DNA of 36,803 nucleotides, taken from positions 1-36,803 of the forward strand of contig JAFTAU010000094.1 in NCBI GenBank assembly GCA_017455435.1. The letters run 5' to 3'. This DNA is from Lachnospiraceae bacterium (lineage in GTDB: Bacteria > Bacillota > Clostridia > Lachnospirales > Lachnospiraceae). A model generated the notes under the pieces. The model worked only from the letters and a program-made list of their open reading frames with translations, was not told the origin of the DNA and made no database searches. Positions 6,228-13,824 of the stretch are shown piece by piece; the first letter of the stretch is position 1; each line of letters starts with the position of its first letter. Both the position numbers and the translations under genes were made by a program.

Positions 6228-8348
6228 ATGAGCAAAAACGTCAAAGTGGAGGAAATCTTCGGAAGCCGCGTATTTGACCGCGGCGAGATGAAGGCGCGCC
6301 TTTCAAAAGAAACCTACAAAAAACTTGAAAAAATCATGGACAGCGGCGCGGAGCTTTCTCTGGATATAGCAGATGAGGTGGCCGCGGCAATGAAAGACTG
6401 GGCAATAGAAAAAGGCGCGACGCATTTTACGCACTGGTTCCAGCCGCTTACGGGCTTTACCGCCGAAAAACACGTGGCTTTTATCGACTCGCCCTCTGAA
6501 CGCGGCAAGGTAGTCTATGAATTTTCCGGTAAAGAACTGGTTCGCGGAGAGCTCGACGCCTCTTCCTTCCCGAACGGCGGTCTGCGCGCCACATTCGAAG
6601 CGCGCGGCTATACCACGTGGGACTGCACTTCCCCCGCCTTCATAAAAGAGGACGCGATAGGCAAGATCCTCTGCATCCCTACCGCTTTTTGCTCTTATTC
6701 CGGCGCGGCGCTTGATTTAAAGACCCCTCTTCTGCGCTCTATGCAGGCGGTTAATTCCGCCTCGCTGCGACTGCTTCACGCCCTCGGTTTTTATTCGTCA
6801 AAGCGCGTGACCCCCATGGCGGGCGCCGAACAGGAATATTTCCTCATTTCAAAAGATAAATTCTTAAAAAGAAAAGACCTCGTCTATACGGGGCGCACGC
6901 TTTTCGGCACAATGCCCGCGAAGGATCAGGACTCCGCGGCGCATTATTCCGGCGCTATAAACGAACGCGTCGGCGCCTTTATGAAGGCTGTCAATCTGGA
7001 ACTGTGGCGCTACGGCGTTCCAGCGAAGATTCAGCACAACGAAGTCGCGCCCAGCCAGCACGAAATCTGCCCCGTTTTTCTGTCGGCGAATATTTCCACA
7101 GATCACAATCAGCTTATTATGGAAATCCTCAAAAAAGTGGCTGACAGAAATAACCTCGCCTGCATTCTGCACGAAAAACCCTTTGACGGGATAAACGGCT
7201 CCGGCAAGCACACCAACTGGTCTCTCATCACGGACGACGGCATCAATCTGCTCAGTCCCGGCGATACGGAACGCGACCGGCTCAGATTCCTGCTGATACT
7301 TTCCTGTCTGATAAAGGCCGTTGACAGACACGCCGGACTGGTTCGCCTCTCCGCTTCCTGTGTCGGAAACGACTACAGACTGGGCGGCAACGAGGCGCCG
7401 CCTTCGGTTATTTCCATTTTTATCGGTGAAAAGCTTGAAAAAGAACTGCTCGCCGCGGCGGAAAACAGTGTCCCTTCGGAAGATGACGATGAAAACACCC
7501 TCATTTCCACCGGCGTTTCGTTCCTTTCGTCCTTTAACAAGGATTCATCGGACAGAAACAGGACGTCGCCCTTTGCTTTCGTCGGAAACCGTTTTGAGTT
7601 CCGCATGGTCGGCTCTTCAGATTCAATCGCCAGCGCGAATACCGTGCTGAACAGCATTTCGGCTCAGTCCTTCAACGAAGCCGCCGAAATCATTGAAAAC
7701 GCCGAAAACAAAGAAGCCGCCGTCTACAGAATCATTCACGACAACATCGCGCAGCACGGGCGTATAGTTTTTAACGGAAACGGCTATTCCGAGGAATGGC
7801 GGGCGGAGGCCGAACGGCGCGGGCTGAAAAATATTTCCGGCGCGGCCGCGGCTATAGAATATATCGTGGCTCCCGAAAGCATCAGCCTGTTTGAGGAAAT
7901 CGGCGTTCTTTCCGAAGAAGAACTTCGCGCCAGATGTGAGATCCGGTACGAGAGCTTTGTAAGGCAGCTTCATATAGAAGCGCTTTCGATGGTAAATATC
8001 GCTCAAAAGCAACTGATTCCGGCTATTGTTAAATACACGCGAGATATGGCTCTTTCTATCAGTGCGGTCAAGAAGGCCTGCAGCGGAGCCGATACTTCTG
8101 TTCAGGAAAACGCTCTCACGTATATCTCCTCTCTGCTTCGCGAAGCCGGAAACGCTCTTGCGGCGCTGGAAAAGGCCATTTCCCGCGCCGACAGCATTAC
8201 GGACGTGCGCGAAAAGGCTTTCTTCTTTAAGGATTCGGTGCGCCCGCTCATGCAGGAGCTGCGCGCCCCGCTCGACATCATCGAAAAGCACATGGACAAA
8301 AAATCCTGGCCTCTGCCGTCCTACGGCGATCTGCTGTTTGATGTGTAA
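6228..8348 (+). CDS. glnN: type III glutamine synthetase
   Basis: A 706-residue protein, the length of the large GlnN class (about 700-730) rather than GlnA (about 450). The type III hallmark GATHFTHWFQPLTG is at 63-76. The catalytic metal and glutamate residues lie in GAEQEYFLI (199-207), NEVAPSQHE (271-279), NGSGKHTNWS (323-332) and RLGGNEAP (384-391); the FEFRMVGSSDSIASAN block is also intact. The enzyme makes glutamine from glutamate, ammonia and ATP as a double hexameric ring. GGGAG precedes the ATG. It follows fba closely and ends in a strong terminator. The C-terminal 150 residues are helical and specific to type III. Confidence 0.97.
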   Translation: MSKNVKVEEIFGSRVFDRGEMKARLSKETYKKLEKIMDSGAELSLDIADEVAAAMKDWAIEKGATHFTHWFQPLTGFTAEKHVAFIDSPSERGKVVYEFSGKELVRGELDASSFPNGGLRATFEARGYTTWDCTSPAFIKEDAIGKILCIPTAFCSYSGAALDLKTPLLRSMQAVNSASLRLLHALGFYSSKRVTPMAGAEQEYFLISKDKFLKRKDLVYTGRTLFGTMPAKDQDSAAHYSGAINERVGAFMKAVNLELWRYGVPAKIQHNEVAPSQHEICPVFLSANISTDHNQLIMEILKKVADRNNLACILHEKPFDGINGSGKHTNWSLITDDGINLLSPGDTERDRLRFLLILSCLIKAVDRHAGLVRLSASCVGNDYRLGGNEAPPSVISIFIGEKLEKELLAAAENSVPSEDDDENTLISTGVSFLSSFNKDSSDRNRTSPFAFVGNRFEFRMVGSSDSIASANTVLNSISAQSFNEAAEIIENAENKEAAVYRIIHDNIAQHGRIVFNGNGYSEEWRAEAERRGLKNISGAAAAIEYIVAPESISLFEEIGVLSEEELRARCEIRYESFVRQLHIEALSMVNIAQKQLIPAIVKYTRDMALSISAVKKACSGADTSVQENALTYISSLLREAGNALAALEKAISRADSITDVREKAFFFKDSVRPLMQELRAPLDIIEKHMDKKSWPLPSYGDLLFDV

Positions 8349-8613
8349 TGCCGGGCGAAATCGACACAAAGGACGCGGCACCCCGCGTCCTTTTATTCAA
8401 GCCCGGAATGTCTTCGATGCTTAGGACTCCGTGCTCCTCGTCCAGCATGTTCATCCGCCCGATTTCCTCGAGAAAAAACCTGTACTTCGGAGTGTTCATT
8501 TTTTCCTCGTCGTTTTCGTATGTTATATACGATCGCAGAGAAACTCCTATTTTCTCAGCTGCTTCCTTCTGTGTAAGTTTGCTTTGTATTCGTTTTTCTT
8601 TTAATTCGCTCAT
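8278..8613 (-). pseudogene. truncated XRE helix-turn-helix gene, probably from an HTH-nucleotidyltransferase fusion
   Basis: The first 69 residues are a good Cro/C1-type HTH (SKLTQKEAAEKIGVSLRSYITYEND, residues 11-35) plus the linker FLEEIGRMNMLDEEHGVLSIEDI. From memory, this linker leads in Clostridia into an MNT-type minimal nucleotidyltransferase domain (GSYAKG motif). Here homology stops near position 8407. The frame then runs antisense through the glnN terminator and 70 nt into the glnN coding end, giving a low-complexity tail rich in Arg. Promoter, operators and a weak ribosome binding site (AAAGGA) survive. The nucleotidyltransferase part is therefore missing, most likely by deletion. 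The HTH fragment could still bind DNA. The family assignment of the lost part is inference. Confidence 0.6.
8368..8394 (+). terminator. fba-glnN terminator
   Basis: An 11-bp perfect stem AAAGGACGCGG (8368-8378) pairs with CCGCGTCCTTT (8383-8393) around a CACC loop, followed by T, 19 nt past the glnN stop. It also lies inside the antisense tail of the truncated HTH gene. Confidence 0.9.
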
Positions 8614-8638
8614 ATCTGCATATTCCTTTCAGGATTGT

Positions 8639-8688
8639 TATGCAATATTTGCATATTGTTGTCAATTTAAATATGCAATTATTGCACA
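8639..8688 (-). promoter_or_regulatory. tandem operators and promoter of the HTH gene
   Basis: Two inverted repeats with the same half-site are seen: TATGCAA-TAT-TTGCATA (8639-8655, perfect) and TATGCAA-TTA-TTGCACA (8672-8688, one mismatch). Their centres are 33 bp apart, about three helical turns, which suits cooperative binding by an XRE dimer. A minus-strand TTGACA (8660-8665) lies between them, so the first site covers the -35/-10 spacer (a -10 candidate is CATAAC). A further half-site, TGCAAA, is at 8705-8710. Autoregulation by the truncated HTH protein is likely. Confidence 0.7.
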
Positions 8689-8737
8689 TCTATGACGATC
8701 ATAGTGCAAATAGCCCGCGCAGCGTTTTTTTCATACA

Positions 8738-8771
8738 AAAGGAAGCCCCCTGCCGAAGCAAGGGGTCCTTT
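8738..8771 (-). terminator. terminator of the parAB-DUF4446 operon
   Basis: Minus-strand stem AAAGG(A)...CCCC-TTGC-TTCG-GCA-GGGG...CCTTT with a stable TTCG-type loop, followed by TTTTG. It is about 125 nt past the DUF4446 stop and well placed to end that operon. Confidence 0.65.
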
Positions 8772-8796
8772 AAATAAATGTGAGAAAGGAGAGGGG

Positions 8797-8855
8797 ATCA
8801 ACAACTAAGTTGATGGTATGAATATATCATACGATTGTGACCAAATTGTGACCAA
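8797..8855. repeat. two short palindromes and an exact 11-bp tandem repeat
   Basis: ATCAAC-AACTAA-GTTGAT (8797-8814), GTATGA-ATATA-TCATAC (8816-8832) and then ATTGTGACCAA twice in a row (8834-8844, 8845-8855), all within 59 bp. No gene is present. The dense arrangement resembles a recombinase or regulator binding region, possibly a relic of an integrated element; that is a guess. Confidence 0.55.
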
Positions 8856-8894
8856 CAAGTGAATTCTGCATAAAACTTTTAAAGGTTTTATAAA

Positions 8895-9392
8895 TTATCT
8901 GCCCATCGCTTTTTTCAGCGCCGCCATCTCCTCATCGCCGAAAGTGGTCTCCGGCTCGCCGTTTTTTATCTCTTTCAGATAGATATAACAGGACGTGCGG
9001 CTGTGCATGGCGTTCAGCAATATGCCTGAATTGGTGTGGTCGAGTAGCACAAGAGCAAAGCTGGACTGACCGCCCATACCGTTAAAAGCGTTGTATTTCA
9101 CAATACCCGTTTTGCAATAGGTCCCGGCCATTGCGGAAGTGAGCTTTTTGAGGTGATCTCTCTGCTCCATGTCCTGATCCTGCAAAGAATAAGTTCTGGA
9201 ATATATCTCCATGATTTTGTCTTCGAGAGATTCCGCGTCCTTGCCACGCATAAAATAGTCATACCTGCGAAAGATTTTTTTCGTTTTTATGAGAATAATA
9301 ACGATGAGAACGACCAGTACAATGCTCAGTACCGCGAGAATCACGATGAGCATATCTCTGTTTATTCCCATATAGTCAAAAAATGCCGTCAT
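8895..9392 (-). CDS. DUF4446-family membrane-anchored protein
   Basis: A 165-residue protein of unknown function. Residues about 14-36 (DMLIVILAVLSIVLVVLIVIILIK) form one membrane helix. A basic linker and a helical stretch (about 45-85) follow, then a compact C-terminal domain with YNAFNGMGGQSSFALVLLD and SRTSCYIYLKEI. These match the DUF4446 family, which is commonly found directly after parB in Firmicutes. The start is 13 nt from the parB stop, so it is the last gene of the parAB operon. The position suggests a role linked to the cell pole or chromosome segregation, but there is no direct evidence here. Confidence 0.85.
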   Translation of the reverse strand: MTAFFDYMGINRDMLIVILAVLSIVLVVLIVIILIKTKKIFRRYDYFMRGKDAESLEDKIMEIYSRTYSLQDQDMEQRDHLKKLTSAMAGTYCKTGIVKYNAFNGMGGQSSFALVLLDHTNSGILLNAMHSRTSCYIYLKEIKNGEPETTFGDEEMAALKKAMGR

Positions 9393-9405
9393 AACGTTCC
9401 TCTTA

Positions 9406-10314
9406 TTATCTGCCTTTTTCGAAAATGTCCGTCAGCCTTTCGAGTTCCTCAACGGAATAATATTCTATGGTAAGGCGCCCTCTCTCGGGGGACAGTCTGT
9501 GTATTGAAACCTTTGTGCTGAGAAGCTGCTTTAACTTTTCTTCCAGTTCAATATAAATCAATTCGTCAGCGTCAGCTTTTTTTACCGGCTTTTTCTTTTG
9601 AGCAGTCTTTTTGATAAGTTTTTCCGCGTCACGAACGCTTAAATTGCCTTTAATAATAAGCTCCGCCATCCTTTCCTGCGTGGTCGCATTAAGACCGACG
9701 AGAGTTCTCGCGTGCCCCTCGGAGAGTTTTCCGTCGGCGACCATAGTCTGCACCTTGTCCGACAGTTTTAAAAGACGCAGGTGGTTTGTAATGGCGCTGC
9801 GGCTCTTTGATACGCGACCCGCGAGCTCTTCCTGAGTGAGTCCGTGCTCGTTTATCAGTCTGTCGTACGCCTGCGCTTCTTCGATGGGGTTCAGATCCTC
9901 GCGCTGAATGTTCTCTATCAGGGCAATCTCTCCGATTTCCTTTTCGGAATATTCCTTTATGATAACGGGAACTTCCGTCAGCCCGGCAATCTGAGCCGCG
10001 CGATATCTGCGCTCTCCGGCCACTATCTCATAGCCCTTGCCCTTTTTTCTGACAATCAGCGGCTGAATAATGCCGTGTCTGGAAATAGACTGAGCGAGCT
10101 CCGCCAGCGCTTCTTCGTCAAAATTTTTTCTGGGCTGATCTCTGTTTGGCGTAATCAGCGAAATTTTGACCTTAATTTCCTCTCCGGTCGGCGAAGGCTG
10201 CGCGGTTTTTTCAGCCTTTGCGGTGGTGGGAGCCTTTTCTGAACCCGCCGCTCTGGTGTATTTTGTGGAAATCAGGGAATCCAGCCCTTTTCCGAGTCCT
10301 GTATGCTTTGCCAT
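9406..10314 (-). CDS. parB: chromosome partition protein ParB (Spo0J), CTPase clamp
   Basis: A 302-residue protein that binds parS and slides as a CTP-dependent clamp, recruiting SMC and activating ParA. The N-terminal arm starts with KHTGLGKGLDSLIS, the short ParA-stimulating peptide of the family. The CTP-binding boxes include GERRYRAA (100-107) and ENIQRE (134-139). A helix-turn-helix (about 159-182, LTQEELAGRVSKSRSAITNHLR) reads parS. The C-terminal 40 residues form the dimer domain. The ATG overlaps the parA stop by 1 nt (TAATG), so translation is coupled. The cognate site lies 1.4 kb upstream, in rsmG. Confidence 0.96.
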   Translation of the reverse strand: MAKHTGLGKGLDSLISTKYTRAAGSEKAPTTAKAEKTAQPSPTGEEIKVKISLITPNRDQPRKNFDEEALAELAQSISRHGIIQPLIVRKKGKGYEIVAGERRYRAAQIAGLTEVPVIIKEYSEKEIGEIALIENIQREDLNPIEEAQAYDRLINEHGLTQEELAGRVSKSRSAITNHLRLLKLSDKVQTMVADGKLSEGHARTLVGLNATTQERMAELIIKGNLSVRDAEKLIKKTAQKKKPVKKADADELIYIELEEKLKQLLSTKVSIHRLSPERGRLTIEYYSVEELERLTDIFEKGR

Positions 10315-11093
10315 TAACGTTCACCGTCCTTTTTTGAAATCTTTATTACTTCCTTCGCAAGCCTGCGGTAACCCTCGGCGCCGGCGGATCTGTCATCGTA
10401 TAGATTAATGGGAAGCCCGTGGCTGGGCGCCTCCGCAAGCCGCACGTTGCGCGGAATAACGCTCTTGAAAATATACTGATTAAGCGTGTTTTTGACGCTT
10501 TCCACAACCTGGTAAGAGAGATTGGTGCGGGCATCGTACATGGTGAAGACCACACCGGCGACGTGTAAATCTTTGTTAAGTCTTTCACAAACTAAATCTA
10601 TTGTGTACATAAGCTGCGACAGACCCTCCAGCGCGTAAAACTCACACTGAATGGGAACTATCACGGCATCGGCTGTGGTCATCGCGTTCAAAGTCAGAAG
10701 GCTGAGCGCCGGAGGGCAGTCGATGATAATATAGTCGTATTTGTCCCTGACCTTTGAAAGCTTTGAACGGAGAAGAAACTCCCGGCGATCCACGTCAATA
10801 AGCTCTATTTCGGCCCCGGCAAGATTAACGTGTGCCGGAATAAGATCCAGTCTTTTACACTGTGTGGAAACAATACATTCGTTAGCTTCACAGTCGCCTA
10901 TCAAAAGCTCATAGACGCTGTTTTTGTCGTCATTTTTTGAAACTCCGAGACCGCTCGTCATATTACCCTGAGGGTCAATGTCTATAGCCAGCACCTTTTT
11001 GCCGGCCTCCGCCATGGCGGCCGCGAGATTAATGGCGGTGGTCGTCTTTCCGACGCCGCCTTTTTGGTTCGCAATCGCAAAAATCCTGTCCAT
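10314..11093 (-). CDS. parA: chromosome partition ATPase ParA (Soj)
   Basis: A 259-residue deviant-Walker ATPase. KGGVGKTT (11-18) has the signature first Lys of the ParA/MinD family. IDIDPQGNMTSGLG and IIIDCPPALSLLT (switch II region) follow. It is the usual length of Soj, without the extra N-terminal HTH of plasmid ParAs. With ParB it directs origin segregation, and in Bacillus it also regulates DnaA; here DnaA is 7 kb away. AGGAGCG precedes the ATG. It is the first gene of an operon with its own -10 box, separated from rsmG by a terminator. Confidence 0.96.
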   Translation of the reverse strand: MDRIFAIANQKGGVGKTTTAINLAAAMAEAGKKVLAIDIDPQGNMTSGLGVSKNDDKNSVYELLIGDCEANECIVSTQCKRLDLIPAHVNLAGAEIELIDVDRREFLLRSKLSKVRDKYDYIIIDCPPALSLLTLNAMTTADAVIVPIQCEFYALEGLSQLMYTIDLVCERLNKDLHVAGVVFTMYDARTNLSYQVVESVKNTLNQYIFKSVIPRNVRLAEAPSHGLPINLYDDRSAGAEGYRRLAKEVIKISKKDGER

Positions 11094-11120
11094 AATCGCT
11101 CCTGTATATTTGATGAGTTG

Positions 11121-11126
11121 ATTATA
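11121..11126 (-). promoter_or_regulatory. parA promoter -10 box
   Basis: A perfect minus-strand TATAAT (11121-11126) lies 28 nt ahead of the parA start; no good -35 is seen (GTTTTT at 17 bp). Confidence 0.5.
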
Positions 11127-11141
11127 GCACGATACAAAACT

Positions 11142-11173
11142 AAAAAACAGAGGAAACTGCCTCCTCTGTTTTT
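11142..11173 (-). terminator. rsmG terminator
   Basis: A 10-bp perfect stem, AAACAGAGGA (11145-11154) with TCCTCTGTTT (11162-11171), is followed on the minus strand by six T. It closes the rpmH-to-rsmG operon. A T-run on the plus strand makes it potentially bidirectional. Confidence 0.88.
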
Positions 11174-11179
11174 GATTAT

Positions 11180-11914
11180 TTATCTGATCGGTTTTTTGTG
11201 TGGTGTTCCGGCCTTTCTGGGATAAGTCCCGGGCGTGGATGAAATCTTTTTTATGACTATAAGCTTTCTCTTTATGTCGCTGTCTGGAAGAATCAACGTT
11301 TCCGCGGCGACGATTTCGCCTCCGAGCGCTTTGACGGCGGGGAGGGACGCTTTCAGCTCCGCGTCACAGTCGTCCGCTTTATAAGAAACAAATATTCCGC
11401 CTGTTTTTACAAACGGAAGACAGTACTCGGAGAGAACGGCCAGCTCCGCGACTGCGCGTGAAACGCAAATATCAAAGGCTTCCCGCATATTCGCGCGTCT
11501 GCCCGCGTCCTCCGCTCTGTCGTGTATGGCTGTAATTTCCGTCAGCCCGAGATTCTCGATAGTGCTATTGAGAAACGCGACCCTTTTTGCCAGAGAGTCC
11601 AGCAGTGTGATGTGCGCGTCCGGCAGAAATATCTTCAGCGGAATCCCGGGAAATCCCGCGCCGGAGCCCACGTCCAGCAGCTTTATTCCCGGGAGATAAA
11701 ATGTTTCACGTGAAACATTTACGGCAAGGGGAGCGAGGCTGTCCGCGAAATGCTTTATAACCACATCGTCAAACTCCGTAATGGCGGTAAGATTCACGTT
11801 TCTATTAGCGGAAATGAGCAGTTCAAAGAAGCGCGTCAGTAAACGGGCTTTTTCATCGTCAATTTCTATGCCCATCTTTAAGATTGTATCGGAAATATAC
11901 TTTTCGTTGGCCAT
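11180..11914 (-). CDS. rsmG: 16S rRNA m7G527 methyltransferase RsmG (GidB)
   Basis: A 244-residue SAM-dependent methyltransferase acting on G527 of 16S rRNA; loss is known elsewhere to give low-level streptomycin resistance. The motif LLDVGSGAGFPGIPLKI (79-95) binds SAM, and NRNVNLTAI (37-45) is a family signature. It starts 5 nt after the mnmG stop, in the usual mnmE-mnmG-rsmG-parA order. Codons 66-71 (N-VSRET) contain a perfect parS site, so this part of the gene serves as both coding and binding sequence. The C-terminal basic tail (PRKAGTPHKKPIR) is normal. Confidence 0.96.
   Translation of the reverse strand: MANEKYISDTILKMGIEIDDEKARLLTRFFELLISANRNVNLTAITEFDDVVIKHFADSLAPLAVNVSRETFYLPGIKLLDVGSGAGFPGIPLKIFLPDAHITLLDSLAKRVAFLNSTIENLGLTEITAIHDRAEDAGRRANMREAFDICVSRAVAELAVLSEYCLPFVKTGGIFVSYKADDCDAELKASLPAVKALGGEIVAAETLILPDSDIKRKLIVIKKISSTPGTYPRKAGTPHKKPIR
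11702..11717. other. parS: parS centromere site
   Basis: TGTTTCACGTGAAACA is a perfect 16-bp palindrome identical to the Bacillus parS consensus. It is the only copy I found in the window. It sits 6.6 kb from dnaA and 1.4 kb upstream of parB, inside rsmG, and encodes Val-Ser-Arg-Glu-Thr. Confidence 0.97.
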
Positions 11915-11919
11915 ACCGC

Positions 11920-13803
11920 TCAGCCCCTGTTATTCTTTTCAAGATAAATCAGAAGGACGGAAACATCCGCCGGAGACACGCCTGATATTCTGGAAGCCTG
12001 TCCTATGGAAACCGGTCTGAATTTGTTCAGCTTTTGGACAGCTTCCTTTCGAAGGCTCCCGACCTTTTCATAGACAATATTCTCGGGAATATGCTTGTTC
12101 TCAAGCTTTTTAAACTGTTCAACCTGGATTTCCTGCCTTTTAATATACCCCTCATACTTTATGGCTATATTCACCTGGTCTCTTACAGCCTTCGGAAGAA
12201 GCGGTCTGCCATCATCAATTGGCGCGAGTTTTTCATAATCAAGCTCGGGTCTGCGAACAAGCTCCGCCACACTGATACCGCTCACGAGCGGCGTGGAACC
12301 GTGCTTTTCTAAGAAAGACTGTACTTTCGCCGTGTTCCCCACAAAAGTCTCTCTTACTCTTTCTATTTCTCTGCTTATCAGTTCTCTCTTTTCGCGGAAC
12401 TTCACGTATCTTTCGTCGCTGATGAGCCCAATTTCGTATCCGATATCGGTCAGCCTCATATCCGCGTTATCCTGCCTCAGCAGCAGCCTGTATTCCGCTC
12501 TGGACGTCATCATGCGGTAAGGCTCGGTATTTTCCTTTGTTACCAGGTCGTCTATCAAAACGCCGATATATGCCTGTGACCTGTCCAGTATCACGGGCTT
12601 TTGCCCCTTGATTTTTCTGGACGCGTTTACTCCGGCCATAAAGCCCTGAACGGCGGCTTCTTCGTAACCGGAGCTGCCGTTTGACTGCCCCGCGCTGTAA
12701 AAGCCTTTTATCTTTTTTAATTCAAGTGAGGGAAGAAGCTGCTTAGGATCAATCAGGTCATATTCTATGGCATAGGCGTTTCTGACAATATGGGCGTTTT
12801 CCAACCCCGGAACGGTGTGTATCATCGCGTGCTGGACGTCCTCCGGCAGAGAACTTGACATTCCGCCTATGTACATTTCGTTGGTATAGGCGCCCTCGGG
12901 TTCCAAAAAGAGCTGGTGGCGGTTTTTGTCGGCGAATCTGACTACTTTATCCTCGATGGAAGGGCAGTATCTGGGGCCGGTACCCTCTATAACGCCGGAA
13001 AAAAGCGGCGAACGGTCAAGCCCTCCCCTGATTATTTCATGCGTTTTTTCGTTGGTATAGGTTAACCAGCAGGAGACCTGCGGTTTTTGAATATCTTCCG
13101 GGTCTGTCTCAAATGAAAAAGGCGTTATGGGAACATCGCCCTTTTGTTCTTCCATTGCAGAATAATCCACGGTGCGTCCGTCTACTCTGGCGGGCGTGCC
13201 CGTTTTGAATCGAATCAACTCTATACCCAGGGCTCTCAGCGAATCGGAAAGCCTGTTCGCCGCCTGAAGTCCGTTCGGTCCGGTATGATTGATAACGTCA
13301 CCGTACAGACAACGCGCTTTCAGATAAGTGCCTGAGCAAAGAATGACAGCCTTGCAGCAATAAGCGGCTCCTGAAGCGGTTTTTACGCCTTTTACCACGT
13401 CGCCGTCCGCGATTATTTCGGAAACCTCAGCCTGCTTTATCGACAGCCCCGGCGTGTTTTCCAGAGTTTTTCTCATTTCCGCGGTGTAGGCGTGTTTGTC
13501 AGCCTGGGCTCTGAGCGAGTGAACGGCCGGACCCTTTGATGCGTTCAGCATTTTTGATTGCAAAAAGGTTTTGTCTATATTCCTGGCCATTTCCCCGCCA
13601 AGCGCGTCCAACTCCCTGACCAGATGACCCTTTGAGGTTCCGCCGATATTGGGATTGCAGGGCATGAGAGCTATGCTGTCCACGCTGACGGTAAAGACTA
13701 TGGTCTTCATGCCGAGTCTGGCGGCAGCAAGCGCGGCCTCGCAGCCCGCGTGACCCGCGCCTATAACGGCAATATCAAAACTAAACTCCTGTTCTCTGTC
13801 CAT
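11920..13803 (-). CDS. mnmG: tRNA uridine 5-carboxymethylaminomethyl modification enzyme MnmG (GidA)
   Basis: A 627-residue FAD-dependent enzyme that, with MnmE, installs the cmnm5 group at wobble uridine 34. The FAD-binding [17 protein letters not shown] is at 15-31. [17 protein letters not shown] and [12 protein letters not shown] are family signatures, and the C-terminal helical domain ends with [16 protein letters not shown]. It lies 22 nt after mnmE in the same operon. The ribosome binding site is weak (ACGAA). The full length indicates an intact gene. Confidence 0.97.
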   Translation of the reverse strand: MDREQEFSFDIAVIGAGHAGCEAALAAARLGMKTIVFTVSVDSIALMPCNPNIGGTSKGHLVRELDALGGEMARNIDKTFLQSKMLNASKGPAVHSLRAQADKHAYTAEMRKTLENTPGLSIKQAEVSEIIADGDVVKGVKTASGAAYCCKAVILCSGTYLKARCLYGDVINHTGPNGLQAANRLSDSLRALGIELIRFKTGTPARVDGRTVDYSAMEEQKGDVPITPFSFETDPEDIQKPQVSCWLTYTNEKTHEIIRGGLDRSPLFSGVIEGTGPRYCPSIEDKVVRFADKNRHQLFLEPEGAYTNEMYIGGMSSSLPEDVQHAMIHTVPGLENAHIVRNAYAIEYDLIDPKQLLPSLELKKIKGFYSAGQSNGSSGYEEAAVQGFMAGVNASRKIKGQKPVILDRSQAYIGVLIDDLVTKENTEPYRMMTSRAEYRLLLRQDNADMRLTDIGYEIGLISDERYVKFREKRELISREIERVRETFVGNTAKVQSFLEKHGSTPLVSGISVAELVRRPELDYEKLAPIDDGRPLLPKAVRDQVNIAIKYEGYIKRQEIQVEQFKKLENKHIPENIVYEKVGSLRKEAVQKLNKFRPVSIGQASRISGVSPADVSVLLIYLEKNNRG

Positions 13804-13824
13804 TTCGTTAAATTATAAACAATA

